A DNA stretch of 64,000 nt from positions 124,001 to 188,000 of the forward strand of contig CAJNDL010000001.1 in assembly GCA_905221505.1 (NCBI GenBank), given 5' to 3'. Made by a program: the position numbers and the translations under genes. This document shows positions 1 to 8,472 of this stretch, in pieces. The notes beneath the pieces are model-generated. The model had not been told where the DNA came from and did not search any database. It saw only the letters and a program-made list of their open reading frames with translations. Within the stretch, counting starts at the first letter, position 1. Each line of letters begins with the position of its first letter. Source of the DNA: a bacterium. GTDB lineage: Bacteria; Bacillota; Bacilli; Lactobacillales; Streptococcaceae.

Positions 1-1189
1 TCTCAGGGTGTTGATTGAGGAGAAGTCCAAAGTCTTTGCGACGACTTTCTCCCTTGTTTCCTGTCGAACCCAGAACCAGTGCAATCTTTCCAGTTTGATG
101 AGTCTCTACAACATTGATGAGTTTTTTCAGGCTGTCACCATTGTGGGCATAGTCGATGAAGACCTTAGCGCCATTTTTCTGAGTCAGGACTTCCATACGA
201 CCAGGAACACGGGTTGCTGCGATTCCTTTCTTGATGTCCTCAAGACTAGCACCGAGACGGAGGCAAGCAAGTCCAGCAGCGACTGCATTTTCTTGGTTGA
301 AGTGGCCAATCAGTTGGATATCATAATCACCAGCGAGTTTACCAGTAGCTGAAAAGCTAAAGGCTTTGGAATTCTCGATTTGGTTACTTGACTGGCTACC
401 ATAGAAGTCATGGTCTTGATTTTCCACTTGTTCTTTTAGTACAGAAAAGTGATCCATGTCACTATTAATGATGACTGCTCGGCTATTTTCCATCAAGAGA
501 CGTTTGTGGTAGAAATAGTCTTCAAAGCTAGGGTGTTCAATCGGGCCGATGTGGTCTGGACTGATATTGAGGAAAACTCCTACATCAAAGGTGAGACCAT
601 AGACGCGTTTGACCAGATAGGCTTGACTGGATACTTCCATGATGAGGTGGGTGCGGTCATTTTGCACAGCTTGATTCATCATGTCAAAGAGGTCAATGCT
701 CTCAGGAGTTGTCAATGCTGATTTAAAGAAAGTTTTGCCATCTAGAGTTGTGTTCATGGTCGACAACATTGCAGGTCGGTGCCCTTGAGACAAAATGTTA
801 TAGGCGAAATAGGCTGCCGTTGTCTTACCCTTAGTACCAGTAAAGGCGAGGAGTTTGAGTTTGTCTTGTGGATTGCCATAAAATTCCATAGCAATCAAAC
901 TCATGGCTTTCTTGATATCGCTGACGATAATGGCAGGAATACCAACCTCATAGTCCTTTTCAGCCACATACCAACCGAGTCCTTGAGAGATGGCTGAAAG
1001 CAGAAATTCCTTCTTAAAGGCAGCGCCCTTGACGAAAAAGAGGCTCTTCTCTTTGGCCTTGCGGCTGTCATAGCAGATGGTGTCAAAGACGACATCGCTG
1101 TAGTTGTAGTGGTAGTGTCCTTGGTCGATAATCTCGCGGAAGAGACCATCTTTCTTTAATATATCTAATACGGTTTCAATCTTTATCAT
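1..1189 (-). CDS. murE: UDP-N-acetylmuramyl-tripeptide synthetase MurE (3' part outside window)
   Basis: Cytoplasmic Mur ligase that adds the third stem-peptide residue (L-lysine in streptococci) to UDP-MurNAc-L-Ala-D-Glu. The reading frame starts at the ATG at 1189 ([15 protein letters not shown]) and stays open to the window edge, giving about 396 of the roughly 480 residues expected. The ATP-binding loop GTKGKTT lies near residues 118-124, and a [13 protein letters not shown] segment is still present at the truncated end. It is divergent from the murJ-like gene. A TACAAT -10 box ends only seven bases before the ATG and no clear ribosome binding site fits between, so the mRNA may be leaderless. 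Lysine rather than diaminopimelate specificity is inferred from the genus. Confidence 0.95.
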   Translation of the reverse strand, partial: MIKIETVLDILKKDGLFREIIDQGHYHYNYSDVVFDTICYDSRKAKEKSLFFVKGAAFKKEFLLSAISQGLGWYVAEKDYEVGIPAIIVSDIKKAMSLIAMEFYGNPQDKLKLLAFTGTKGKTTAAYFAYNILSQGHRPAMLSTMNTTLDGKTFFKSALTTPESIDLFDMMNQAVQNDRTHLIMEVSSQAYLVKRVYGLTFDVGVFLNISPDHIGPIEHPSFEDYFYHKRLLMENSRAVIINSDMDHFSVLKEQVENQDHDFYGSQSSNQIENSKAFSFSATGKLAGDYDIQLIGHFNQENAVAAGLACLRLGASLEDIKKGIAATRVPGRMEVLTQKNGAKVFIDYAHNGDSLKKLINVVETHQTGKIALVLGSTGNKGESRRKDFGLLLNQHPE

Positions 1190-1196
1190 ACTTTCT

Positions 1197-1225
1197 ATTG
1201 TAAACCGAAAGTCGCAAATTTACAA
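1197..1225 (-). promoter_or_regulatory. murE promoter
   Basis: On the minus strand TTGTAA (1225-1220), a 17-base spacer and TACAAT (1202-1197). The predicted start falls at about 1190, next to the murE ATG. The -35 box overlaps the -35 box of the divergent promoter. Confidence 0.6.
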
Positions 1226-1247
1226 GTAACAAGGAAAAGTTTATAAT
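1219..1247 (+). promoter_or_regulatory. Promoter of the murJ-like gene
   Basis: TTTACA (1219-1224), 17-base spacer, TATAAT (1242-1247), a near-consensus sigma-A promoter 48 bases before the chosen ATG at 1295. Confidence 0.75.
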
Positions 1248-1294
1248 GGAAGATAAGGAGTTTTTCCTAGTTATCAAAATTGAATGAGGAATCT

Positions 1295-2917
1295 ATGTCG
1301 CACGAAAACAATCACCAGCAGGCCCAGATGTTACGGGGGACTGCTTGGCTAACGGCTAGTAACTTTATCAGTCGCCTGCTTGGGGCTATCTATATTATCC
1401 CTTGGTATATCTGGATGGGGTCTTATGCAGCTACGGCCAATGGTCTCTTTACCATGGGATATAATATTTATGCTTGGTTCTTGCTGGTTTCAACAGCAGG
1501 TATTCCAGTTGCGGTGGCCAAGCAAGTTGCCAAGTATAATACCATGCGAGAAGAGGAGCATAGCTTTGCCCTGATTCGGAGCTTTCTAGGCTTTATGACG
1601 GGACTAGGCCTCGTTTTTGCCCTAATCTTGTATGTCTTTTCCCCTTGGCTAGCAGACTTGTCTGGCGTGGGTAAAGACTTGATACCGATCATGCAAAGCT
1701 TGGCTTGGGGAGTCTTGATTTTCCCATCTATGAGTGTTATCCGAGGATTTTTCCAAGGAATGAATAATCTCAAACCTTATGCCATGAGCCAAATCGCTGA
1801 GCAGGTCATTCGTGTTATCTGGATGCTCTTAGCAACCTTTATCATTATGAAGCTCGGTTCAGGAGATTACCTAGCAGCGGTTACCCAATCGACCTTTGCG
1901 GCCTTTGTCGGTATGGTAGCCAGTTTTGCAGTTTTGATTTATTTCCTTGCTCAAGAAGGTTTACTCAAAAAAGTCCTTGAAACAGGGGATAAGATTAACA
2001 GCAAACGTCTCTTGGTCGATACCATTAAGGAAGCCATTCCTTTTATCCTGACAGGGTCTGCCATCCAGCTCTTCCAGATTCTGGACCAGATGACCTTTAT
2101 CAATAGTATGAGTTGGTTTACCAACTACAGCAACGAGGACTTGGTTGTCATGTTTTCTTATTTCTCAGCCAATCCTAATAAAATCACGATGATTTTGATT
2201 TCTGTAGGGGTTTCAATTGGGGGTGTCGGTTTGCCGCTTTTGACGGAAAACTATGTCAAGGGGGACTTGAAGGCAGCTTCTCGTCTCGTTCAGGATAGCA
2301 TTACCATGCTTTTCGTATTCCTGCTACCAGCAACGGTTGGAGTAGTCATGGTAGGAGAACCTCTTTATACGGTTTTCTACGGCAAGCCAGATAGTTTGGC
2401 TATGGGCTTGTTTGTCTTTGCAGTTTTGCAGTCTACTATTTTAGGTCTGTACATGGTCTTGTCTCCAATGCTTCAGGCCATGTTCCGCAACCGCAAGGCC
2501 GTTCTCTATTTTATCTATGGTTCCATTGCCAAGCTAGTCTTGCAAATTCCAACCATCGCTCTCTTCCACAGTTACGGGCCTTTGATTTCTACAACCATCG
2601 GTCTCATTATTCCTAACGTCTTGATGTATCGAGATATTTGTAAGGTAACGGGTGTCAAGCGCAAGGTGATTTTGAAGCGAACCATTTTAATCAGTTTGTT
2701 GACCCTTGTTATGTTCATCGGTGTCGGTGCCATCCAGTGGATTTTAGGATTTGTCTTCCAACCGAGTGGACGTTTGTGGAGCTTCCTTTATGTAGCCCTT
2801 GTCGGTGCCATGGGTGGAGGAGTATACGGAGTCATGAGTCTCCGTACTCGTTTATTGGATAAGGTAATTGGAAAAGCCCAAGCAGATCGCCTGCGAGCAA
2901 AATTAAAAATTTCTTAA
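1295..2917 (+). CDS. murJ: MurJ/YtgP-family lipid II flippase (MOP superfamily)
   Basis: Polytopic membrane protein of the polysaccharide transporter/MviN group. The streptococcal YtgP branch is known to function as a lipid II flippase. The 540-residue product has about fourteen hydrophobic segments and an early arginine-containing stretch (LTASNFISRLLGAIYIIPWY) typical of MOP transporters. I start at the ATG at 1295 because GAGGA at 1286-1290 sits just before it; an in-frame TTG at 1280 has no such site. Its divergent neighbour murE makes the precursor this protein would flip. An alternative is a general polysaccharide exporter, but the location supports peptidoglycan. Confidence 0.85.
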   Translation: MSHENNHQQAQMLRGTAWLTASNFISRLLGAIYIIPWYIWMGSYAATANGLFTMGYNIYAWFLLVSTAGIPVAVAKQVAKYNTMREEEHSFALIRSFLGFMTGLGLVFALILYVFSPWLADLSGVGKDLIPIMQSLAWGVLIFPSMSVIRGFFQGMNNLKPYAMSQIAEQVIRVIWMLLATFIIMKLGSGDYLAAVTQSTFAAFVGMVASFAVLIYFLAQEGLLKKVLETGDKINSKRLLVDTIKEAIPFILTGSAIQLFQILDQMTFINSMSWFTNYSNEDLVVMFSYFSANPNKITMILISVGVSIGGVGLPLLTENYVKGDLKAASRLVQDSITMLFVFLLPATVGVVMVGEPLYTVFYGKPDSLAMGLFVFAVLQSTILGLYMVLSPMLQAMFRNRKAVLYFIYGSIAKLVLQIPTIALFHSYGPLISTTIGLIIPNVLMYRDICKVTGVKRKVILKRTILISLLTLVMFIGVGAIQWILGFVFQPSGRLWSFLYVALVGAMGGGVYGVMSLRTRLLDKVIGKAQADRLRAKLKIS

Positions 2918-2935
2918 AAAATAATTTATAAATAA

Positions 2936-2987
2936 AATGAATAAGTTGAGTTTTTTAAAAACCAAATCACTCTCTTATTCATTTTTT
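2936..2987 (+). terminator. Terminator after the murJ-like gene
   Basis: AATGAATAAG (2936-2945) pairs with CTTATTCATT (2974-2983) across a long loop and runs into a T tract (2982-2987). Confidence 0.65.
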
Positions 2988-3062
2988 ATTGTTGGAATTG
3001 GATATAAAATGTAAACCAGAGAATAAATAACGAAAGTAATTGAATTTTATGTCAAAAAACAC

Positions 3063-3091
3063 TTGACTAAAAAGTAGTTAGTCTGTATAAT
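3063..3091 (+). promoter_or_regulatory. Promoter of the AliB-like lipoprotein gene
   Basis: TTGACT (3063-3068), 17 bases, TATAAT (3086-3091); AGGAGG follows at 3110-3115 and the ATG at 3124. Confidence 0.85.
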
Positions 3092-3123
3092 AAAACAAAT
3101 CTTTAAATCAGGAGGTTCTGGAA

Positions 3124-5082
3124 ATGAAAAAGTCTAAGGCCAAGTATGCAACACTTGCAGGTGTCGTGTTAAGTGCAGGTATTTTGTTAAGTGCCTGTGG
3201 AAATTCTAGCACAGCGTCAAAAACATATAACTATGTTTACGTAAGTGACCCATCAAGTTTGAACTATCTAGCAGAAAACCGTGCAACAACCAGTGATATC
3301 GTGGTTAATTTGGTAGATGGGCTCATGGAAAATGACCAGTATGGGAACTATATCCCATCCTTGGCAGAGGATTGGAGTGTTTCTCAAGACGGTTTGACCT
3401 ATACCTACAAACTGCGTAAAGATGCTAAATGGTACACTGCAGATGGGGAAGAATATGCTCCTGTAACTGCCCAAGATTTTGTAACTGGTTTGAAATATGC
3501 GGCTGATAAAAAATCAGAAGCCTTGTACTTAGTTCAAGAATCCGTTGCAGGTTTGGATGATTACATTAACGGTAAAACAAGCGAATTTTCAACTGTCGGA
3601 GTCAAGGCTCTTGATGACCAAACCGTTCAATATACCTTGGCACGACCAGAACCTTACTGGAACTCAAAAACAACCTCAACCATTCTCTTCCCAGTCAACG
3701 CTGATTTCTTGAAATCAAAAGGAGATGATTTTGGGAAGGTAGACCCATCTAGCATTTTGTACAATGGACCTTTCTTGATGAAATCCTTTGTTTCAAAATC
3801 AGTTATCGAATACAAGAAAAATCCTAATTACTGGGATGCTAAAAATGTCTTTGTAGATGATGTCAAATTGGCCTATTATGATGGTAGTGACCAAGATGCA
3901 CTGGCTCGTAACTATGTAGAGGGAGCCTATAGCTACGCTCGTCTCTATCCAAATAGTTCAAGCTTTGAAGGAATCAAAGAGAAGAATAAAGACAATATCA
4001 TCTATAGTCTGCAAGATGCTACTTCTTACTTCTTAAACTTCAACTTGGATAGAAAATCTTATAAATTCACTTCCAAGACAAGTGATGCTGAAAAGAAATC
4101 GACTCAAGAAGCAGTTCTGAATAAAAACTTCCGTCAAGCCATTAACTTTGCCTATGACCGTACAGCTTACGGGGCCCAATCTCAAGGAGAAGATGGTGCA
4201 ACTAAGATTTTGCGTAACTTGGTTGTTCCTCCAAACTTCGTAAGTATCAACGGAAAAGACTTTGGTGAAGTAGTAGCCTCTAAGATGGTCAATTATGGTA
4301 AAGAATGGCAAGGAATCAACTTTGCGGATGCCCAGGATCCATACTACAATGCTGAAAAAGCTAAATCTAAATTTGCTGAAGCTAAGAAAGAACTCCAAGC
4401 CAAAGGAGTCCAATTCCCTATCCACTTGGACATGACAGTTGACCAAGCTGATAAAAAGGGTGTCCAAGAGGCAAATTCTATGAAGCAATCTATTGAAGCA
4501 GCCTTAGGTGCAGAGAACGTTGTAATTGATATTCAACAACTTTCTACTGAAGACTTTGATAATTCAAGCTATCTGGCTCAAACTGCTGCTCAGAAAGATT
4601 ATGATCTTTACAACGGTGGTTGGAGTGCAGACTATCAAGACCCTTCAACCTATCTTGATGTCTTTAATGTTCATTCTGGTGGTCTGATGCAAAATCTAGG
4701 TTTAGAGCCGGGTGAAGCCAATGACAAGGCCAAGGCTGTTGGGCTGGATGTCTATACTCAAATGTTGGAAGAAGCTAATAAGGAACAAGATATTGCAAAA
4801 CGCTATGAAAAGTATGCTGAAATCCAAGCTTGGTTAGTAGATAGCGCTTTAGCAATTCCAAATGTTTCTAAGGGTGGAACACCAACATTGAGAAAAACAG
4901 TTCCTTTCTCATCACCATATTCATTAGCTGGTAATAAAGGTATCGAATCATATAAATATCTCAAAGTACAAGATAAGACAGTCACAAAAGATGAATATGA
5001 AAAAGCTAAAGAAAAATGGCTGAAGGAAAAAGAAGAGTCCAATAAAAAAGCCCAAGAAGAATTGGCAAAACATGTCAAATAA
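3124..5082 (+). CDS. aliB: AliB-like oligopeptide-binding lipoprotein (SBP family 5)
   Basis: Extracellular substrate-binding lipoprotein for oligopeptide uptake. In pneumococci the Ami/Ali binding proteins feed peptides to a shared AmiCDEF permease encoded elsewhere, and no permease or ATPase lies next to this gene. The 652-residue product starts with a lipoprotein signal whose lipobox LSAC places the modified cysteine near residue 25, followed by a full family 5 binding domain with YDLYNGGWSADYQDP near the C-terminal third and a lysine-rich tail. It is monocistronic, with its own promoter, strong AGGAGG site and terminator. Which Ali paralogue it is cannot be settled without alignment. A nearby murE would fit aliB. 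Confidence 0.87.
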   Translation: MKKSKAKYATLAGVVLSAGILLSACGNSSTASKTYNYVYVSDPSSLNYLAENRATTSDIVVNLVDGLMENDQYGNYIPSLAEDWSVSQDGLTYTYKLRKDAKWYTADGEEYAPVTAQDFVTGLKYAADKKSEALYLVQESVAGLDDYINGKTSEFSTVGVKALDDQTVQYTLARPEPYWNSKTTSTILFPVNADFLKSKGDDFGKVDPSSILYNGPFLMKSFVSKSVIEYKKNPNYWDAKNVFVDDVKLAYYDGSDQDALARNYVEGAYSYARLYPNSSSFEGIKEKNKDNIIYSLQDATSYFLNFNLDRKSYKFTSKTSDAEKKSTQEAVLNKNFRQAINFAYDRTAYGAQSQGEDGATKILRNLVVPPNFVSINGKDFGEVVASKMVNYGKEWQGINFADAQDPYYNAEKAKSKFAEAKKELQAKGVQFPIHLDMTVDQADKKGVQEANSMKQSIEAALGAENVVIDIQQLSTEDFDNSSYLAQTAAQKDYDLYNGGWSADYQDPSTYLDVFNVHSGGLMQNLGLEPGEANDKAKAVGLDVYTQMLEEANKEQDIAKRYEKYAEIQAWLVDSALAIPNVSKGGTPTLRKTVPFSSPYSLAGNKGIESYKYLKVQDKTVTKDEYEKAKEKWLKEKEESNKKAQEELAKHVK

Positions 5083-5094
5083 GGATTTTTCAAG

Positions 5095-5128
5095 AAAAAC
5101 GATGGTTTCGAAAGAAGCTGTCGTTTTT
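5095..5128 (+). terminator. Terminator after the AliB-like gene
   Basis: AAAAACGA (5095-5102) pairs with TCGTTTTT (5121-5128), ending in T residues twelve bases after the stop. Confidence 0.7.
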
Positions 5129-5191
5129 ATATAGAACGGTGGAAAATTTGGAAGAAAAGTGCTCACATTTTCTCGTAGTTAATTGAGTTTA

Positions 5192-5377
5192 TGCTATAAT
5201 AAATATAAGAAACTACGTTCGAAAATTTACCCAATGTTGATTGAAGTATGCACACGCTAGGGTAATGTTATAGGAGGAGTGCCATCTAATGGAAAAGTAA
5301 GATAAAATGCAACAAATGATAAGTTCTTCTTTTATGTGAAGAATTCTTATCTGTCTATTTACTAATCGTTATGGAGG
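5192..5377 (+). promoter_or_regulatory. Extended -10 promoter and long structured leader
   Basis: TGCTATAAT at 5192-5200 is an extended -10 box and would start an RNA near 5207, about 178 bases before the next start codon. The leader holds TTACCC (5227-5232) complementary to GGGTAA (5260-5265), an AGGAGG-type site near 5272 followed by a three-codon mini-ORF (ATG GAA AAG TAA), and a bulged hairpin GATAAG-TTCTTC / GAAGAATTCTTATC (about 5319-5352). No known riboswitch class was recognised. Confidence 0.5.
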
Positions 5378-5384
5378 TAACATT

Positions 5385-5840
5385 ATGGGCGCTATTATGG
5401 AGTTTGCGACAGAAAAACAGATTGCATCATTTCTTTCAACTTGTCGCATTGAAGGGCAAAAGAATTTTCTGATGGCTTTCAAGAAAAAGACATGGCTGAA
5501 ATCTTTTATTGATTTCTTCATTGTAGGAGGAAGTTACTATGTTCAGTCGAGTGTGAAGCCTAAGATTTTGGCATTCACACCTAAGGGAATCTACTTGATG
5601 GACATTAGCGATGTAACTGAGAATCGTTTTAATCAAGTCCTTGAGATGTCTTGGAATCAGGTTCAAGAATTTACTTATAAGCCAGTCTTGAATACAGTTA
5701 GGCTGAACTGGAACCATCAAAATGAATCCTATATTTTTTCCGTGGATGTCGGTCAGGTTAGTCAGCATGTGGGTCAGTATCAATTTAACAAAGAGCATTA
5801 TGACTATTTAGCTCAACAGGATTTCTTTCAGTCTAAGTAA
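5385..5840 (+). CDS. Uncharacterised 151-residue protein, possibly PH-like
   Basis: I do not recognise a named family. The product has no signal peptide. It has a helical, lysine-rich N-terminal part and one weakly hydrophobic patch near residues 42-55 (FIDFFIVGGSYYVQS). A beta-rich region follows, with alternating hydrophobic and polar residues (KPKILAFTPKGIYLMDI, then MSWNQVQEFTYKP), which resembles bacterial PH-like domains in pattern only. GGAGGT at 5373-5378 supports the ATG at 5385 over the in-frame ATG at 5397. It stands alone between terminators, behind an unusually long leader. Confidence 0.7.
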   Translation: MGAIMEFATEKQIASFLSTCRIEGQKNFLMAFKKKTWLKSFIDFFIVGGSYYVQSSVKPKILAFTPKGIYLMDISDVTENRFNQVLEMSWNQVQEFTYKPVLNTVRLNWNHQNESYIFSVDVGQVSQHVGQYQFNKEHYDYLAQQDFFQSK

Positions 5841-5860
5841 GCCTTAGCAATCATTTTCGC

Positions 5861-5894
5861 AAAAGAATCTGGAATGTTTTCTGGATTCTTTTTT
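5861..5894 (+). terminator. Terminator after the 151-residue gene
   Basis: AAAAGAATC (5861-5869) pairs with GATTCTTTT (from 5884), followed by further T residues to 5894. Confidence 0.75.
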
Positions 5895-5907
5895 AGCTTT
5901 ACTAGCT

Positions 5908-6014
5908 AATACTCAATGAAAATCAAAGAGCAAACTAGGAAGCTAGCCGCAAGCTGTACTTGAGTACGGTAAGGCGACGCTGACGTGGTTTGAATTTGAT
6001 TTTCGAAGAGTATA
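5908..6014 (-). repeat. BOX element, A-C form, reverse orientation
   Basis: About 107 bases that read on the minus strand as boxA (TATACTCTTCGAAAATCAAA, then the CCACGTCAGCGTCGCC core) joined directly to boxC (core GCGGCTAGCTTCCTAG, ending TTTTCATTGAGTATTA), with no boxB. BOX elements are dispersed, probably mobilised repeats of pneumococci and relatives. This copy lies between a terminator and the upstream region of the next gene. Confidence 0.9.
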
Positions 6015-6111
6015 AGTGTATAGCTTGAAACTATAACTAGCTCTTGAAAAGAAGAAAATGAGTTGATGAAAATAAGTGGTACAATAGTTACTATAGATTT
6101 GGAGGTATTGT

Positions 6112-7206
6112 ATGAGCAAGGAATTACACATTAATACAATTTTGGCCCAAGCGGGTATCAAGTCAGATGAAGCGACAGGAGCTTTGGTGACACCGCTTCA
6201 TTTTTCGACGACCTATCAGCATCCGGAGTTTGGTCAGTCTACTGGTTTTGATTATACGCGTACCAAAAACCCAACTCGTAGCAAGGCTGAAGAAGTCTTG
6301 GCGGCTATCGAGTCAGCAGACTATGCCCTAGCGACTAGCTCAGGCATGTCAGCAATTGTACTGGCCTTTAGCGTTTTTCCGGTAGGTAGTAAGGTTTTGG
6401 CTGTCCGTGACCTTTACGGTGGTTCTTTCCGCTGGTTCAATCAAGTGGAGCAGGAAGGTCGATTCCATTTTACCTATGCTAATACAGAAGAAGAGTTGAT
6501 TGCTGAGTTAGAAAAGGACGTGGATGTTCTCTATATCGAAACGCCAACCAATCCTTTGATGTTGGAATTTGATATCGAAAAACTAGCAAAATTGGCTCAT
6601 GCTAAGGGTGCCAAAGTGGTGGTGGACAATACCTTCTACAGCCCTATCTACCAACGTCCGATTGAAGATGGAGCAGACATCGTTCTTCATTCAGCGACTA
6701 AGTATCTAGCAGGGCACAATGATGTCTTGGCTGGAGTGGTTGTGACCAATAGTTTAGAACTATACGAGAAACTCTTTTACAATCTCAATACGACAGGGGC
6801 AGTCTTGTCTCCATTTGACAGTTATCAATTGATTCGTGGTCTCAAGACCCTATCTCTTCGTATGGAGCGCTCAACAGCCAATGCCCAAGAAGTGGTTGCC
6901 TTTTTGAAGGATTCTCCAGCAGTTAAGGAAGTTCTCTACACTGGGCGTGGAGGCATGATTTCCTTTAAAGTAGCGGATGAAACACGCATTCCTCATATCT
7001 TGAATAGTCTCAAGGTCTTCTCTTTTGCGGAAAGTTTAGGTGGGGTGGAAAGTCTTATCACTTACCCAACGACCCAAACCCACGCTGATATTCCAGCAGA
7101 AGTGCGCCATTCTTATGGTTTGACAGATGACCTCTTGCGCTTATCAATCGGGATTGAAGATGCTAGAGATTTGATTGCAGATTTGCGCCAAGCTTTGGAA
7201 GGATAA
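6112..7206 (+). CDS. Cystathionine gamma-synthase / beta-lyase family PLP enzyme
   Basis: Cytoplasmic Cys/Met-metabolism PLP-dependent enzyme acting on cystathionine or O-acyl-homoserine in trans-sulfuration. The 364-residue protein carries the family hallmarks: the DYTRTKNPTRS substrate loop, TPTNP, VVDNTF and the PLP-lysine segment HSATKYLAGHND. Length is slightly below the usual 370-400 with no obvious gap. GGAGG precedes the ATG at 6112. It is followed seven bases later by a MalY/PatB-type C-S lyase, so the pair probably forms a sulfur amino-acid operon. Sequence alone does not separate synthase from lyase. Confidence 0.88.
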   Translation: MSKELHINTILAQAGIKSDEATGALVTPLHFSTTYQHPEFGQSTGFDYTRTKNPTRSKAEEVLAAIESADYALATSSGMSAIVLAFSVFPVGSKVLAVRDLYGGSFRWFNQVEQEGRFHFTYANTEEELIAELEKDVDVLYIETPTNPLMLEFDIEKLAKLAHAKGAKVVVDNTFYSPIYQRPIEDGADIVLHSATKYLAGHNDVLAGVVVTNSLELYEKLFYNLNTTGAVLSPFDSYQLIRGLKTLSLRMERSTANAQEVVAFLKDSPAVKEVLYTGRGGMISFKVADETRIPHILNSLKVFSFAESLGGVESLITYPTTQTHADIPAEVRHSYGLTDDLLRLSIGIEDARDLIADLRQALEG

Positions 7207-7213
7207 GATAAAG

Positions 7214-8380
7214 ATGGGAAAATATGATTTTACAAGCCTGCCCAATCGTTTAGGGCATCATACCTATAAATGGAAAGAGGCAGAAACGGATAGTGAAGTC
7301 CTGCCAGCTTGGATAGCAGATATGGACTTTGTGGTTTTGCCTGAAATCCGCCAAGCCGTGCAAACTTACGCGGATCAGCTGGTTTATGGCTATACTTATG
7401 CCAGTGAAGAGTTAATTAAGGAAGTTCAAAAGTGGGAAGCAACACAACACGGTTACCACTTTGACAAAGAGGCCCTTGTCTTTATCGAGGGTGTGGTACC
7501 AGCTATCTCGACAGCTATTCAAGCCTTTACAAAAGAAGGCGAAGCGGTTCTGATTAACACACCGGTCTATCCACCTTTTGCTCGCAGTGTCAAGTTGAAC
7601 AACCGTAGATTGATTACCAATTCTTTAGTGGAAAAAGATGGCCTGTTTGAGATTGACTTTGACCAACTGGAGAAGGATTTGGTAGAAGAGGATGTCAAAC
7701 TCTATATCCTCTGCAACCCTCATAATCCTGGTGGACGTGTGTGGGAAAAAGAAGTGTTGGAGAAGATTGGCCAACTCTGCCAAAAACACGGTGTATTCTT
7801 GGTTTCAGATGAGATTCACCAAGATTTGGCCCTCTTTGGTCACAAGCATCATTCCTTCAATACTATCAATCCTGATTTTAAAGAATTTGCTATCGTCTTG
7901 ACTAGTGCCACTAAAACCTTTAACATTGCTGGGACAAAAAATTCCTATGCAGTGATTGAAAATCCTAAGTTGAGAGCGGCTTACCAGAAACGTCAGTTGT
8001 CTAATAATCAGCATGAAATTTCAGGTTTGGGTTATTTGGCGACAGAAGCTGCCTATCGTTATGGGAAGGATTGGCTAGAGGAACTCAAGCAAGTCTTTGA
8101 AGACCACATCGATTATGTGGTGGATCTATTTGGCAAAGAGACTAAAATCAAGGTTATGAAACCGCAAGGAACCTACTTGATTTGGCTTGATTTTTCAGCC
8201 TATGACCTGACTGATGAAAGATTGCAAGAGCTTTTGAGAAATGAAGCCAAGGTTATTTTGAACCGTGGTTTGGATTTTGGAGAGGAAGGAAGTCTCCATG
8301 CCCGCCTCAATGTAGCCATGCCTAAATCTCTGCTGCAAGAAGTTTGTCAGCGGATTGTGACGACTTTTGCCAAACGTTAA
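7214..8380 (+). CDS. MalY/PatB-family C-S lyase (cystathionine beta-lyase-like aminotransferase fold)
   Basis: Class I/II aminotransferase-fold PLP enzyme of the MalY/PatB group, which cleaves C-S bonds of cystathionine or cysteine conjugates to pyruvate, ammonia and a thiol. The 388-residue product starts MGKYDFTSLPNR and shows the family features WIADMDF, CNPHNPGGRVW, SDEIHQDL and the PLP-lysine motif TSATKTFNIAGTKNS. I chose the ATG at 7214, after the upstream stop. The frame is open back into the previous gene, but a start there would only overlap it, and AAGGAT lies about nine bases before 7214. Co-transcription with the preceding gene is likely. Confidence 0.88.
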   Translation: MGKYDFTSLPNRLGHHTYKWKEAETDSEVLPAWIADMDFVVLPEIRQAVQTYADQLVYGYTYASEELIKEVQKWEATQHGYHFDKEALVFIEGVVPAISTAIQAFTKEGEAVLINTPVYPPFARSVKLNNRRLITNSLVEKDGLFEIDFDQLEKDLVEEDVKLYILCNPHNPGGRVWEKEVLEKIGQLCQKHGVFLVSDEIHQDLALFGHKHHSFNTINPDFKEFAIVLTSATKTFNIAGTKNSYAVIENPKLRAAYQKRQLSNNQHEISGLGYLATEAAYRYGKDWLEELKQVFEDHIDYVVDLFGKETKIKVMKPQGTYLIWLDFSAYDLTDERLQELLRNEAKVILNRGLDFGEEGSLHARLNVAMPKSLLQEVCQRIVTTFAKR

Positions 8381-8386
8381 AAATCC

Positions 8387-8425
8387 AGCCTCCTAGGAGA
8401 AAAGTATTCCTAGAAGGCTATTTTC
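8387..8425 (+). terminator. Terminator after the PLP-enzyme pair
   Basis: AGCCTCCTAGGA (8387-8398) pairs with TCCTAGAAGGCT (8408-8419) with one mismatch and a short loop, followed by a modest T run. Confidence 0.75.
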
Positions 8426-8438
8426 ATAGGTGAAAATA

Positions 8439-8447
8439 TGGTATAAT
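8439..8447 (+). promoter_or_regulatory. Extended -10 promoter of the SNF2 gene
   Basis: TGGTATAAT at 8439-8447 with no good -35 box. The segment AGGTGAAAATATGG that contains it is repeated at the ribosome binding site and start codon (about 8463-8476). Confidence 0.6.
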
Positions 8448-8472
8448 AAAAAGATAAGGTAAAGGTGAAAAT

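Noticed and set aside
8-721. Plus-strand open frames across the murE region
   Set aside because: They are shadows of murE on the minus strand, with no ribosome binding sites or recognised motifs.
5272-5300. Small peptide gene after the AGGAGG site in the leader
   Set aside because: Only three codons before a stop; reported as part of the leader, not as a gene.
6063-6085. TTGATG and TACAAT before the cystathionine enzyme gene as a promoter
   Set aside because: The spacer is only 11 bases, too short for a sigma-A promoter; the TACAAT may act alone, but support is insufficient.
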